Source: Timema cristinae
Taxonomy: Eukaryota; Arthropoda; Insecta; Phasmatodea; Timematidae
Length of the DNA stretch: 64,000 nt
NCBI GenBank assembly: GCA_039000515.1
Contig: JBCFYV010000012.1
Coordinates: 13,038,905-13,102,904, forward strand
Direction of reading: 5' to 3'
Shown here piece after piece: positions 49,375 to 61,313 of this stretch. Below the pieces are notes generated by a model. That model made no database searches. It was given only the letters and a program-made list of their open reading frames with translations, and was not told the DNA's origin. The position numbers were made by a program, and so were the translations under genes. How positions within the stretch are numbered: position 1 is the stretch's first letter; every line of letters starts with the position of its first letter.

Positions 49375-49546
49375 AGCCGGTGTGAGTCTTAACCTAAATT
49401 AAGCCTAATTATCCATACTCTGGTGACAGTTGGGGTAATTACCCTTAGGGGTAAAAAATCCAAAGTTACAGTCAGAAATAGAACCCAGGACCTCATTTCT
49501 CGTAGCAATGTGAAATGACCACTACACCACGGTCACGGCTCCTTCA
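49375..49546 (-). mobile_element. tRNA-derived SINE (third family)
   Basis: Read on minus: GGAGCCGTGACCGTGGTGTA, then GTGGTCATTTCAC (A box TGGTGTAGTGGT), then GGTCCTGGGTTCTATTTC (B box with one change) about 35 bp on, then a non-tRNA body. The head is a good match to a tRNA 5' half. No tail was found. Confidence 0.65.
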
Positions 49547-49794
49547 CTATAATGTTGAGCAACAGTCACGAGATCTATAATAGCTCAAAGCTGAAACATT
49601 CAAAGCACTACGACAACGTGTAAGAAAAATTACAAATGAAAACCGTAATATAGTTATATAATTATTTTTAAAACACGTAAATGGAGCTCATACAGTGAAT
49701 AACAGTGATTAAAATAAATTAATATTTTAATTGTTTATATAAATCTCTATATCAGATAAAGTAATAACAACCAAAATTATTAAAGAATATCCCC

Positions 49795-49990
49795 GCATCA
49801 GTAGCTATGTGGACTGAATTAAAGTTTCGTATATTCTGGTTTGTCTATGACGTGCTTTTGAATCTCTGCTGGGTGTACTAAGGTCATTTTATTTACATTA
49901 TTTCACTCTCTTCCTTCACGATAATTTGGTACATATCCTAGAAACGTGTAACTTCTTGATCCCCACCCTAATAGATGTAAATATGTGGAT
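49795..49990 (+). mobile_element. Family B SINE relic
   Basis: GTAGCTATGTGGACTGAATT (head), TTTTGAATCTCTGCTGGGTG (B box region), CATTATTTCACTCTCTTCC and CACGATAATTTGG follow the family B order. A similar B-box word occurs at 50555 (GGATCTCAACTGGGTGCACT), possibly another scrap. Confidence 0.5.
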
Positions 49991-50599
49991 GAATCGTAGG
50001 GTTAGCCATGTGCTTAATCCAATACATATAAAACACGCCATAAGTGACTCTCGTTTTTGCAAAAAAAGTTTGATTGAGAATTAAATTCCAGACATCTTCC
50101 TATATCAATATATTGAGGTACCAACGTATTGGAACGTGTGTGAGTCTATTTGGTCTAGACGTCTTTCCTACTGATGTCACGTGTATGTACTCGTATAGCT
50201 CACAAATGTGTGCAACCGAGGAAATCCAATTCCACAATTCAACGGAATTTCCGGTTGTATCATACGTGTATATTTCCGGTGTGTGAAAGCCGCTGACGGA
50301 AGAGAATGGAGATGTGGACTGGTCTTCCATTGAAAAATCGCCTTAGTTACATTTTTATTATTTGACGTGACTAAAATTTTAAGAGCTTTTTTATTTATAA
50401 AGATTTAAATAACTATGTTTATAACAGCATCCACAATAATACATCCTTTAACAATGTATAATAATTATTAATATTGCTACCTGCACCAGGGATATCAAGA
50501 ACCAAGCGGTTTATGTCCTGATATAATTGATTGCCTATGATGGTATTATTGAGGTCTGGATCTCAACTGGGTGCACTGAAGGGTAGTTTTTATAGAATG

Positions 50600-50635
<36 letters not shown>

Positions 50636-50636
50636 T
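50600..50636. repeat. (AT)n(GT)n compound microsatellite
   Basis: About ten AT units followed by about eight GT units. Confidence 0.9.
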
Positions 50637-50754
50637 TTTACCATTGTTTCTACCTCTTAATTCAGCTGTATATGATTTAAGTTTCTCGAATCTCAAATGA
50701 ACAATATATAATAGAAGTGAACTATGGGTTAAGAATGACTCTGATAACACGACT

Positions 50755-50829
50755 AATCTTTGTTATCTCAGTGGTATAACTTTATAGCGCTTAACTAAAG
50801 GTCCTGGGCTAAATTCCTTTTTCCAGGTG
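50755..50829 (+). repeat. tRNA-like cassette, third copy, decayed
   Basis: TTATCTCAGTGGTATAAC (A box), GCGCTTAACTAAAGG, TCCTGGGCTAAATTCC (B box remnant) and TTTTTCCAGGTGACAAATT. It matches the cassettes at 13363-13432 and 13722-13792 and is preceded by the same AAGAATGACYCT word found at about 13695. Confidence 0.55.
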
Positions 50830-51664
50830 ACAAATTAAAAATACTAGGAATAAACCATTGTAATTAATGGAATAGTTAGTAAGAATTTCCTAGCTATCAT
50901 GTTCTTCCAAAACTAACAATTTAAATAATCAAACTACTATAAAATAAATATTTATTTTGGACAAAACTATTAATATTGATGATTTTATAAATAAGTGATT
51001 CATCAAATATTCAATATTTTTAAAAATGAGCAAATTTTTTTTCTCCTATTTATTCAACTAACAATCTGTTGCCAAGTTTTCTCTTTCAACTGCTTAAGAA
51101 ACCATTACTAAACGACTTTTTTTTAAATATTGATACCCATTTTGACCATTCACAATTTACTATAGTAATATATTAGGAGCGAGAGGGTTTAATCTTAATA
51201 TATATGTATCCACATGGACTTAGAGTGAGGGGGGAATCTATTTAAGAAAAGCCACCCTTATTACACTCATTTTTAATAACTACTCAAACCTTATAATCAT
51301 CAGGAAACCAGCAAATCTAACCTAAGTTTTAGTACGAGTGCCCATCACTTTGGATTAGCAATGACATAATCTATATGTTTGGGATTGGAAGATTATCATA
51401 GATAATATGAATCAACATTATAATGTAGAGAGATTGGGAAAACTCTAATGTAAATACTCTACTGAAAACTTCTTCTTGTGCATTTGACCGATACTAGAGG
51501 TCTTACCCTATTATGCGAGCTCTACACCTTAAGCTACTTGACTACCACTATGGACTATAACATACGATTCTATTCAGTACCACATCAACATGTAAACAAA
51601 TGGTACGGCACTTTCCTACAAACATTCTCATATCTAAATTGTAGGTGATAAAGAAAGTCTGTGA

Positions 51665-52125
51665 GAATAATAGAGTGTGATAAAGATAGTATGTGAGGGA
51701 GTGTGTGTGTGTGTGTTTGTGTGTGCGTGTGTTTGTGTGTGTGTGTGTGGAAGAGAGACTGTGAGAAATAAAGATACTGTGATAGAGAAAGTGTTTGTGA
51801 GAGAGAGTGTGAGAGAAATAATGTGTGATAAATATAGTATGTGGGAGAGATTGTGTGTATGTAAGAATGGGAAAGAAAAACACTGTCCTAGAGAGAATAT
51901 GTGTGGGAGAGAGTGTGTGGGAAGATTGTGAGAGAAAGAATGTGTGTGTGATAGAGAACTAGAGTATGGTAGAGAGAGACAGATGTGTTAAAAAAAGAAA
52001 GTTTGTGAGAGGGAGTGTGGTTGAGAGAGATTAAGTTTGTAGAAAAGTGTGTTAGTGTGTTTATGTGTGTGAGGTAGAGAGAGTTTAAGTGCGTGGGAGA
52101 GAGAATGAGAGTGTGTGAGAAGATA
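51665..52125. repeat. GT/GA-rich low-complexity tract
   Basis: Interleaved GTGTGTGT and GAGAGAGA blocks with words such as GTGTGAGAGAAA and GATAAAGATAGTATGTG recurring at uneven spacing. Both strands open frames across it, which is a composition effect. Confidence 0.9.
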
Positions 52126-52145
52126 AAAGGATTACATAAAAACTT

Positions 52146-52395
52146 ACTTTTAGAATCGCATCTTACTACCCATAGGGGCTATACGCCTAAGTTATAATCA
52201 CCCCAATGGTCTAAGGAATGAAGAAGGTTATATTTATAGGAAGTGTTCCCGCATTTGCGTGGGGAAGAGGTGAGAGCAATTTTGGAAAACAACCCTCAGC
52301 TCACCCGACCAAGATTTGAACCTTTATCTCACCATCATCTGCAATCCAGTCTAGTGTGAAAGTAACGCCCTAGACCATGTAACCAGTGAAGTGGG
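52146..52395 (-). mobile_element. Family B SINE, near full-length
   Basis: On minus: CTGGTTACATGGTCTAGGGC (A box region), AAAGGTTCAAATCTTGGTCG (B box GGTTCAAATCT), GTTGTTTTCCAAAATTGC, CCCCACGCAAATGCGGGAAC, GGCGTATAGCCCCTATGGGT and AGTAAGATGCGATTC. Its 3' end (GTAGTAAGATGCG) also resembles family A (GTAGTAAGACGCGGTGCT), suggesting that the two families share a 3' end and perhaps a LINE partner. Confidence 0.8.
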
Positions 52396-52407
52396 TCACA
52401 AATCTTT

Positions 52408-52625
52408 ACTTTGAAATATTATCCAAAAATATCAAGTGGTTGCATGGAAACATAATTGTACTTATTTGTATTGAAATATTATTTGAAAAAATTTAACATT
52501 AGAACATATATTTAGATCATAAGATAGAAGGAATGCATAAAATATTACTTTGAAATATCATCAAAATTAAGTGGTAGCTAGGAAAATAACTGAATCTATT
52601 GGTATTGTTAAACTATTTGTAAAAA
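52408..52625. repeat. Diverged tandem duplication, offset about 137 bp
   Basis: TTTACTTTGAAATATTATCC... AAGTGGTTGCATGG recurs as ATTACTTTGAAATATCATC... AAGTGGTAGCTAGG. Confidence 0.6.
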
Positions 52626-52984
52626 TGAACACCAAACCCATACTTACAATTAAAATGGCGATGTAAACACTTTTCAAGATCATTTTGTAAACTTTTAAAA
52701 TTATAATATATATCAACACATATTTTATCATAATAGATTAGTATTTAATTTATAATTCATATGTGAACCAAAACGTTAAGCATTTGTAAATTGACTACTG
52801 AACTTTTAATTGTCCAATTCTAGTCAATATGGTTGATTTAAAGGCCAATTAATGATATAAATATTCATAAAACAATGTTTCACCAGTCTAAGAAATTAAT
52901 TCCCTTAATCAAAGAATGAGGTAAAAGATGTGCTAGAACACCTATTTTAACTGCCATTTTGTGATAAGAAGTAAATATTAACAA

Positions 52985-53800
52985 ATAAAGAAGAAGAAAA
53001 ACTATCAATGCAAACAAAATGATATTTTTCTAACCTACTGTTATTGGTTTGTTTGATATAATATATGAATTTGGGTGATAATTTGTATATTTGATTTACT
53101 CTACAAATTAAGTAAAAGTTTAGTTATTACTTTTGACCAAAGATGAATATTTTATTTGCTGAATGATTAATTATTTTTAACCACGTTTGAATTTCATTAG
53201 GAAAATATGGCTTACGTTAGAATCTACTATTTTTGCGACATTCTGAGACCCCTGACATTAAATATGGAAGATCTTCTGTCAAAATAAATTAATTTATTTT
53301 ATCGCAATTTAAATCAGCTGAAAATGCTTTATGAAACTAAACATAAGAGCAGAGTAAAATATTTAAAAACAAATGAGAGGAAGTATGAAAATCAACAATA
53401 GATACAAAATTAATATTTTTAGCCTAATATAATCAGTTTGTTGATATACATCTATAAATACTTTCCATTATCTTTCTATTTGATGCAACATAACCACTAA
53501 AGTAAGAGTTGAGCTCGTATTATTATGTAACCGGAGATAAATATTGTAGTTACATTTAACACACCATGAACAAATCAGAGTTTCGTGGCGATTTAAACAT
53601 TAAAAGTAAGGCTGAAAAAAACTATTTAGGAAAATTCAGTATTCCTTGGAAAATTATATTTTTGAGACATCCTAGAAACCTAACCTTTAAAATGAGATGT
53701 GGTTTTTCAAAATCTGCTTTGCTATTTCTTTGTAATTTTACCATCGGAAACGTCTTATCGAACAGTAAATAAGGTTATTTATTATATAGAAAAAGTTTAC
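52985..53800. repeat. Diverged tandem duplication, offset about 400-430 bp
   Basis: Paired words in the same order: AGGAAAATATGGC with GACATTCTGAGACCCCTGAC (53200 on) against AGGAAAATTCAGT with GACATCCTAGAAACCTAAC (53629 on). The stretch near 53007 (CTATCAATGCAAACAAAATG ... TTTGTTTGATATAATA) corresponds to that near 53393 (CAACAATAGATACAAAATTA ... GTTTGTTGATATA). Part also echoes near 56910. Confidence 0.5.
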
Positions 53801-53919
53801 CATGTACACATTTTAAACTCAACATCAAAGAATTTTTTCAAAAATATCGAATTTTCTAAAATTAGTCATAAAAAATACTTTTTAAAAGTTTTTCAGAGAG
53901 AAAAAAACATTAATTTGAT

Positions 53920-54040
53920 TTTTGTAATGTCAAAACTTCTACAGATATACATTTTAAACCAATTTGCGAGTTCCAAATTCAATAAATATATAATTATAAA
54001 TACTATTTGTCAACAAACTACCATAATTTAAGGGTAGGGT
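53920..54040 (+). repeat. AT-rich repeat shared with 35040-35345
   Basis: GTCAAAACTTCTACAGATAT, then ACATTTTAAACC, later CAACAAACTACC and AAGGGTAGGGTG. See the partner copy for the shared landmarks. Confidence 0.35.
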
Positions 54041-54044
54041 GAAA

Positions 54045-55690
54045 TAAAAATAATCTGAATATTTAACTGATGTAACCTAAGGATTTGTCGTTATCTCATG
54101 GCTGAAAAAGTTCATTATTTCAATAATATTTATGTTTTCATGAACAAGTAAAAACACTGGAATTTATACCTGTAAAATGGTTTTATTATTTAAAAAATAC
54201 AACAAAATTGAGATATATATCAATAAATATATATTTTTTTTAAATACTAAAATTAAAAATTTATATGGGTCTCAATATATTTGCCAAAAAATTAAGAGTG
54301 AAGAATATCACAATTCGATTATTTCTTGTTTGAGCGTAGGCCTATAACAAGCATTGCTGCTATAAGCAATCGGCCCTGAGAAGAGCAACACAGCTGGTAC
54401 GTGCCCCTGAATTTACTGCGTGCTGCAATTTGCCTAGTAATAATGTATTGCGTATTGCCGTTGCATATCGCGTGTTGCTTAGGTGGTCAGGTGGCGGTGT
54501 AAGAGCTCATCTTTATATGTTATGTAGCAGTGATATCAACCACAAAAATATCGACAAAGGTTTGATTATTTTACTACGTTCTTACATCTCTATTATTTTT
54601 AGTCTAAATCCGGCGAAGTAAACGTTGATTCTTTTATAATGGCTCACAACAAATATATACGTACTGTACATACGCGTGGATGTTTTGTTGTGTATCTTGC
54701 ATGTTAGAGGATAAGAACGTTTTTCGACACTAATGACGTAATTAAATAGAAATATGTTTTAAAAACCGACCATTGTGCTAGGAACAACATCTTCTAACAC
54801 TCTTATCTAAAGTTACTCTATTTGATTCGGTGTTTCTCGTGTGAACAAAAACCCCACATTTGACACGTGGGACGTCAAACTGTAGATCACATAAGCCGCA
54901 TGCGAGCCACACGTGAACAATTACACAACACTTAGAAGAGCTGTATATATTTATTTGTTTGTTTTTGATTGCGTGGAAAATTTTAACCACTAAGGTAGAG
55001 TAAAATTTTAAATCCAGATTATTGATTTCATGTGTCTACAATTATTGTATATATTGTATGGAAATAGTTATTGATAATTATTTTGTATTAAGTTTGTATC
55101 ATTAGCATTTTCCAAGATATCTAATAACAAACAACATTATATATTTATTAGTTTAATATATATATTAATTTAGAAATATTTTTAAAATTTTGAATCTGAT
55201 AATCTTAGAGTGATTAAAATGTGTATTAGTAATATATACCATTACAATTTTATAACAAACCTAATAGCCAGTTCATAAACAATACATTTACCACTTAAAT
55301 GAATGTGTACACGTACCAAAATAAAAACAAAATCTGCATTAATTTATTGCTTCAATCTTATAATCCAACTTGAGAGTTTAGTGAAACAAATTAAGATTTA
55401 ATTGATAACATGTTGAAAGGGTCATAAAGTTGACCACTAAGGCTCACCATGTTTTCAAAGATTATGAATCAACACTTAGATCTCATAGATAAAAAGAAGA
55501 TTCTGATTTTTTGAATGGGACTTTTTCATAGGACAATATGAACTTAGGTCTCGTATAAATCCGTGTTTGAAATCATCTTTCAATCAAGTTGAAATTTCTA
55601 AAATTATATAATTTAATTTAATTAGTATGTATAATTTTATTCTTAGTTTTTTGAGAAGTCTCTTTTTTTATTCTTTTATTGAGTCTCATA
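54045..55690. other. AT-rich, nothing recognised
   Basis: A GC-richer patch at 54320-54520 holds a short frame without known motifs. No repeats with defined ends were seen. Confidence 0.45.
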
Positions 55691-55699
55691 ACCTGATGA

Positions 55700-55860
55700 T
55701 TCAAAGAAAAAGTTGTTTTCAAAACACCATCTGTCTGTCTCTGTGTTTCTTTTCTTCTGCCTAAACTAGAAACCATTTTACCACTCACTCAGGATGAAAC
55801 TTGGTATCTAAGGTTCTCAAGAGGTTTTACAGATGATGTTTTTAAAAACATTGATCTGTA
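55700..55860 (+). repeat. Dispersed repeat related to 47740-48670
   Basis: AAAGTTGTTTTCAAAACACC, ATCTGTCTGTCTCTGTG, AACTAGAAACCATTTTACC and ACTTGGTATCTAAGGTTCTC parallel AGTTGTTTTTGTAATGCC, ATCTGTGTGTGTG, AACTATTTTACCGATCGG and ACTTGATATCCAGGGTTTTC in the other locus. Confidence 0.6.
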
Positions 55861-56208
55861 CATAAAATCTTAGAAAATGACTTCAACTATTTTAATGATA
55901 ATTATTATACAGGCATATTTTAACAAACAAACTGGCCCATCCTGTTTTCCCGGGAAAACTACTTACTTTGGAAGCAGATTTATTATATCATATATGATAT
56001 TTTTAATATCTTCATTATTATTTTAGATATGGAATAATTAATCGTTTCAAAGTTGTAGTACTACTAAAGAAATAAAATGAATCTGAAAATATTTTTTACT
56101 AACTTATTAGTTTCCGAGCATTTGGAAAATTTATTTTTAAATGGGGGTTAGAGAAATGGGCAGTTTTTTATTTACAGAACCAGCAAACCCCAGATATTCA
56201 AACATTTC

Positions 56209-56212
<4 letters not shown>

Positions 56213-56247
<35 letters not shown>

Positions 56248-56523
56248 TATTATTAGCACCGCGTCTTACTACCCATTCGGATTATACGCACTTACGCTAA
56301 TGTGTAATGGTAGGGTGATTGTGATATGAAATGGAGGACCTACAGTTTAACGTGGAATCCGAACCACGGTGGAGGCCTGGCATTCCCCACATCCACAAGA
56401 TGTCTTGTCAGAGGTGAAGGAAGGGTTTGGAAATCAGATAAATTTGTGCCGGGACCGAGGATTGAACCCCGGCCGCCAGCACAGAAGTCTAACACCTTAC
56501 CCCTAGACCACCAGGTCACCTAC
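56213..56523 (-). mobile_element. SINE family A, full-length reference copy
   Basis: The (AAT)n tail appears as (ATT)n at 56213-56250, then the body. The tRNA-like head is at the right: A box TGGTCTAGGGGTAAGG (complement of 56495-56510) and B box GGTTCAATCC (complement of 56459-56468), both intact. A perfect 12-bp direct repeat, AACATTTCTTTA, flanks it at 56201-56212 and 56524-56535. Intact boxes and a perfect duplication mark it as the youngest SINE here. Confidence 0.95.
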
Positions 56524-56627
56524 AACATTTCTTTAAATTAGAAAATGTGATGGGAAAGAGGTGCAGAAGGTAAAAATTTACAAAACTAGTAACAATAACT
56601 GCGTTGAACATTTCCTATTCTACATTT

Positions 56628-56840
56628 CGGTAAACCCTTCCTTTACCTCTGACAAGGCAACTTGTGAATGTGTGGAATGCCAAGCCTCCACTGTGGTTCG
56701 GATTCCACGTTAAACTGTAGGTCCTCCATTTCATCTCACAATCACCCTACCATTACACATTAGCGTAAGTGCGTACAGCCCGAGTGGGTAGTAAGATGTG
56801 GTGTAATAATATTAATGATACTAATAATAATATTATTATT
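56628..56840 (+). mobile_element. SINE family A, 5'-truncated, plus strand
   Basis: Starts inside the body (TAAACCCTTCCTTTACCTCT), continues with GTGGTTCGGATTCCACG and GCGTAAGTGCGTACAGCCCG, and ends GATGTGGTGT followed by an (AAT)n-like tail. It lies about 105 bp from the inverted copy at 56213-56523, giving a long imperfect inverted repeat. Confidence 0.88.
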
Positions 56841-56844
56841 AATA

Positions 56845-59130
56845 CATATTAGTGAGAAGAAAAATTTTAATTTTGGATAGGAAAAGGAATGAACACCAAA
56901 ACCAAAGACTATCAAAAATAAAATGAATATTTTTGCCAGAATTCTACTTCACATTTGCTTTTATAGTGTTGATATAAAAATATAAACATCACCAGTGGTC
57001 TATTATATCAAACTATTTATATAACTAAGTTTCTCTCATATTTTATTATTTACATATAATCTAATAATGTTTTTTCAGGAAACATGTGTTGAAAAGCCAC
57101 TGTTTTTTTCTTATTATTAACCAAACCACCCCTTCTTCCGTCCCAAAGGGCCGTTCCGTCAAACTCTTGTTGAGTGCTGATTACCACAAGACCCGCTAAG
57201 GAGATCAAGTGTCAATTTGGACTAATTAGCGAGCGGCAAATTGGAATATTCTTGGATTATTGCTCAGTAAGGAGGGAGTCATTGGGGGAAAATAGAAAAG
57301 TAAAAAGGGGGAGAGAGGGTGAGACACTTTTGAAAGAAGATGGTAGAAACCGTTACTTGGTTGTGAAGAGGGGAGTGGTGGAGAGAGAGGAAATTGCTAG
57401 ATGCGCCGAGACCGTCTTGCTTTTTTCTTTTATTTTTTTCACTAACAGAAAAAGCTACTTGTGAAGATTAAAATAGGGATAAAGGGGAGATTGGGGTCTT
57501 AAAAAGATGTGGGGGTGGGTCCTTATAAGCGTTACACCCTACTTATTAAACTTTCTATGTGCGATTCTGTGTGCACTGAATTGAAAACTCCAGACACTGT
57601 CTTTCATTATTTTTTGTGTGTGTTTATTTTACTTTAATTTTTTTATAAATGTCTTCCTTTCTTTGATTGTTTAAAATTAGAATGGAAACTTCTACTTGTT
57701 TAAGAATATTTAAATTTAATTTGATCTTAAATGTAATATATGGATATTCATTTAACTAAGATATAAACCAGGATATATAGTTTACTCTAAGGTAAATGTA
57801 AGTGCATTTTTTTTAAACTCATTCTTTTCGATCCACCATTTATTAGTCTAAACAATATTTCAATATTTACAAACAGCCATTTAAGGAAAAAGGACATATA
57901 TTTTTAATAACCTCATATAATTAGCATGGATGGAGTTTAGAGCAATCACAGTTAAAATCTGATGTTTATAATAATTTCTCTTGAACACAAACAAAAAAAA
58001 TACCCTGAACTTCCGAAAAACTGCGAAGAAGAACATTACGATTCTAACGCATTAGTTCATATGATCACCACTGTTGGTATTTCCTCAAATAAAATATCTC
58101 AATGATCTCTGGACAATATCAACGTTGCGTGTTACAAAAGAAATAAATACTGTTCAAACTCACAATATAAAATTGACCCAGATATTATTATTATTGGTCT
58201 ATTTCTGTATTACTTTTAGTATTACTGTTCTTTATATATTTACAGAACAATAAAAGGTCTCAATTTATGAAACATTACAACGATAAAGTTTAATTTTACA
58301 TTTACAATGATTACAATCGATGACATACAAGCCTACACTTGGAAATCTAATGGTATTGTATCTCTTGTATACAAAATAGCTTAAATTGTATTTCTAATAT
58401 CAAACTATTTTATAATTTTAGTCATAAAAACGTGTCAATTCATTTTCTATGGCTACGAAAAAGTATATTCTTTTTAGATCTAATGTTGACCTATTTTATT
58501 GGTTAAATTGACAAATGGGGACTTTGATATAAATGTGTTCACCTGAAGATGTACAAATGCTATAATTTTATTTACCATAAGTTCAAAAGTTCACCCCCAC
58601 CCATCCCCAGACACACATATGAATCTCCGGGACAGCTGGTACTTTTGCTCATCTTCAGGAGGGAGGTTCCCCTTACAGCCCTGATAACAAAACTGCCTTC
58701 CAACTACCTTCGGCCCCCTCACTCCCCATATGCATCTCACGAACCGCTGGGACTATGGGGCCTAATAATGAGTGGGTCAGGTCAAAAACAAGATAACCCT
58801 AATTGATTCAGATAGTATATTTTCACTATTTCAACGTCTATAGATTAAAAAATAGGTAAAGTATTAATGGGTATTAGTTATAATCAAGGTCTTGACTTAC
58901 TATAAAAACAACTTGCGGTTCAAGTGGCATGTAACCATAAATCACTGATAACTCATTTTAAACTCAAATGAGGGTTATAATGTATTTGCCTCAACCTCCT
59001 CAATTGTAACAAATAATTTTGACTACAATGAGATTTTCTCAACCAACTTGGTAATATAAATTCCTCATGTACTGTAAATATTATTAATGTTTCATTTTTA
59101 AATAACTTTTTTTAAAATAAGTCTACGAAT
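56845..59130. other. No gene recognised
   Basis: The segment 57120-57480 is GC/purine-richer, with one short plus-strand frame of charged residues, unrecognised. A C-rich patch lies at 58590-58750. The remainder is AT-rich. Confidence 0.45.
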
Positions 59131-59138
59131 CCTAGTAC

Positions 59139-60420
59139 AGGGTGGCGTGTGATAACTGTGTAATACAACTTTAAATAGTTTTAATTTCTCTGCATACATG
59201 GCTATCTAAATGCTACAACTATGCCATTTATTACTCACTTTACATAAAAGTAATTTCTTAAAGATAACATTTTTGAGATGGCCACCTTTCCTTCTCATGC
59301 ATTCCTGCATTCCTAAACACAAGTTCGTCGAAACTTGCACCAACGTCTCAATGGAGATCGCTTCAATCTCTTAATGAATCCTATCCTTCATTTCATTAAT
59401 TATTTGAGGACGATGAGCAACCACTCTAATTTTAAAAATTCCAATAAAAATAAATCACATACCGATAGATTTGATGATCTCGCAGGCCAAATGATATCGT
59501 AATTCCTGGTCATGAAGTTGTTTCCAAAAAGCGCTCGTAAAGAGACGATTGAGATTTTTGCAGTGTGAGCTGTAGTTCTGTCCTGATTAAACTACGTGAA
59601 CTCAAATAACTGGATAGTTCGCTAGTTCATTGCTAAGAATCGTTTGATCCAAGTTGACATACCGTTCTGAAGTTACATTCACCGCGCGGTCATTGTCATC
59701 CTCAAAATTACGACCCGATTATTTCTTTCGATGACACCGTACACCAAACTGACACTTTTTCACTGTGTAAAGTTCACTGGTGTAAGAGGCGAGGATTCTC
59801 CGCAGCCCAGTACCGATAGCTCTGTTTGTTGGCATAACCATTTAGATGAAATCAGTCTTCGTCAGACATTCAAAGATATTCCAAGAAATTTTAGTTTTCC
59901 TTACATTTTGCTAAAAATTATTCAGCAAAAACAAATATTCTATTGAATTCACAGGTTTTTAATTCCTGGACTATCTGAATCTTGTATGGATGTAACTTTA
60001 AATCTGAGAACGATATTCTGGCCAAAGTGCCCCAAGACAAAACTATTGACACTCCATGTTGCGGTGCAGAACGCTGAGGACTCCCCAGGAACTAAGCAAT
60101 GATTGCTCCAACAGTTTCTGGTGTTCGAATATTATTTCTTGGCCCTGGATGCTTTTTTCTAAATAGTGAACGTATTGTTTCAAACTCTGAAACCCCTGTC
60201 TTTACAGCGTGAGATGACGGAACCGGATCATGACACCGAAAATCTCGTGGCGCACCTTCATAGCAATCATGGTTTTTGTAAAATGCTTTAACTGCAAACG
60301 CTCGATTCACACATAACCACTGCTACGTGGTAACTAAACGGCATTGACTGGGAAACATAATAATGTCATCACAGTCCTGCAAACTTAAACTATGGCCTTG
60401 AAATGAAATATTCAAAATCG
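59139..60420 (-). mobile_element. Tc1/mariner-superfamily element, DD41D type, decayed
   Basis: The 3' end of the element, at the left, is TACAGGGTGGCGTGTGATAA, a typical terminus abutting TA. The transposase relic fills the interior on minus. I could not find the matching 5' terminus near 60400, so that boundary is approximate. Confidence 0.7.
59228..60310 (-). pseudogene. DD41D (rosa-like) transposase pseudogene
   Basis: On minus, from 60310 downward. N-terminal helix-turn-helix region: NRAFAVKAFYKN, DPVPSSHAVKTGVSEFE, RKKHPGPRNNIRTPE. Near 59862 the first catalytic Asp: SDED-stop-FHLNGYANKQS, then YRYWAAENPRLLH and TLHSEKVSVWCTVSS. Near 59575 the second: QDRTTAHTAK. The third motif, WPARSSNLSVCDLFLL, places the last Asp after 41 intervening residues, the spacing of the DD41D (rosa) group. 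The C-terminus (EAISIETLVQVSTNLCLG, then CMRRKGGHLKNVIFK) ends near 59228. Stops, frameshifts and SPD changed to SSN show it is inactive. Confidence 0.88.
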
Positions 60421-60429
60421 ACCTTTCCG

Positions 60430-61310
60430 TGGAATTAAATTGAAAAACAAAAATGTCTTCAGTTTAGATAAATTCATTATCAAATAAAATAAAAAATCTA
60501 TATATTTAAATAAGTATTGTTAAATTTGTGCATGGTATGCTAGTTAATCTTAATCTAAATTTAAATATTTTCTTTATATTGTACAAAACCATTAGACGTT
60601 AATATTTATGTTGAATTAAAAATTTAAAATACAATTAATTCACTGAATAATTGTTTCATTCCACACGTGTAAAATATTTTAGTTTGATTCAGACTTTATT
60701 ATTGTATGCTGGTACATCATTCTTTTCATTGCTTGAACATCTAGGACGATGATTACAAATGTAGTCAGTGATCAAGGGTTAGTTTAATTTGTGTCATTAT
60801 ATTGTGTGTGTCTATAAAATGTTTAAGAGTGAAGTAGAAAAGGCCGTAAAGTGTACGGTAAGAAGAAAAGCTATGAGAATTAAGGTTATTAATCCCCAAG
60901 TAAACAAGATAAACATAACAGAAGAATGGCTTGAATTTCTTAGAGGTCAGAATGGCTGCACTGCCTAAAAAAAGTTAGCCTACAAATATATTGACTTCAG
61001 TTCCATTAGTTGGATATAACACGTGGAATAGGTAATGGAAAGAGAAATCACTTTGCAACAAGAAAATAAGATAATGGAATAGATGTTTGATTACAATTTG
61101 GTTTCAGGGAGAAAAAAAAGCCTGAGATACCATTGGAGTGCTAAGGCTAATATTGGAAAGTCCAAGGCATTAAGGAATAAATGTGTATATGTTCCCTTGA
61201 CTATCAAAATACATTTAAGATTTGACATAATTACGATATTCTCGGTAGGAAAACCACTCAGCATTGAAATGTGATATTAACAGATGAGAATATTTTTGAA
61301 GTTGAATTAC
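60430..61310. other. AT-rich, nothing recognised
   Basis: Two short frames lack known motifs. The interval leads directly into the 76-bp array. Confidence 0.4.
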
Positions 61311-61313
61311 AGA

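Noticed and set aside
51548..51931. Overlapping frames on both strands with THTHT and VCVCV runs
   Set aside because: They are products of the GT/GA-rich tract.
56326..56541. 71-residue plus-strand frame ([12 protein letters not shown])
   Set aside because: It is antisense to a family A SINE. The GPRIEPRP text is the tRNA-like B box region read backwards.
59731..59946. 71-residue plus-strand frame
   Set aside because: It is the antisense shadow of the DD41D transposase relic.
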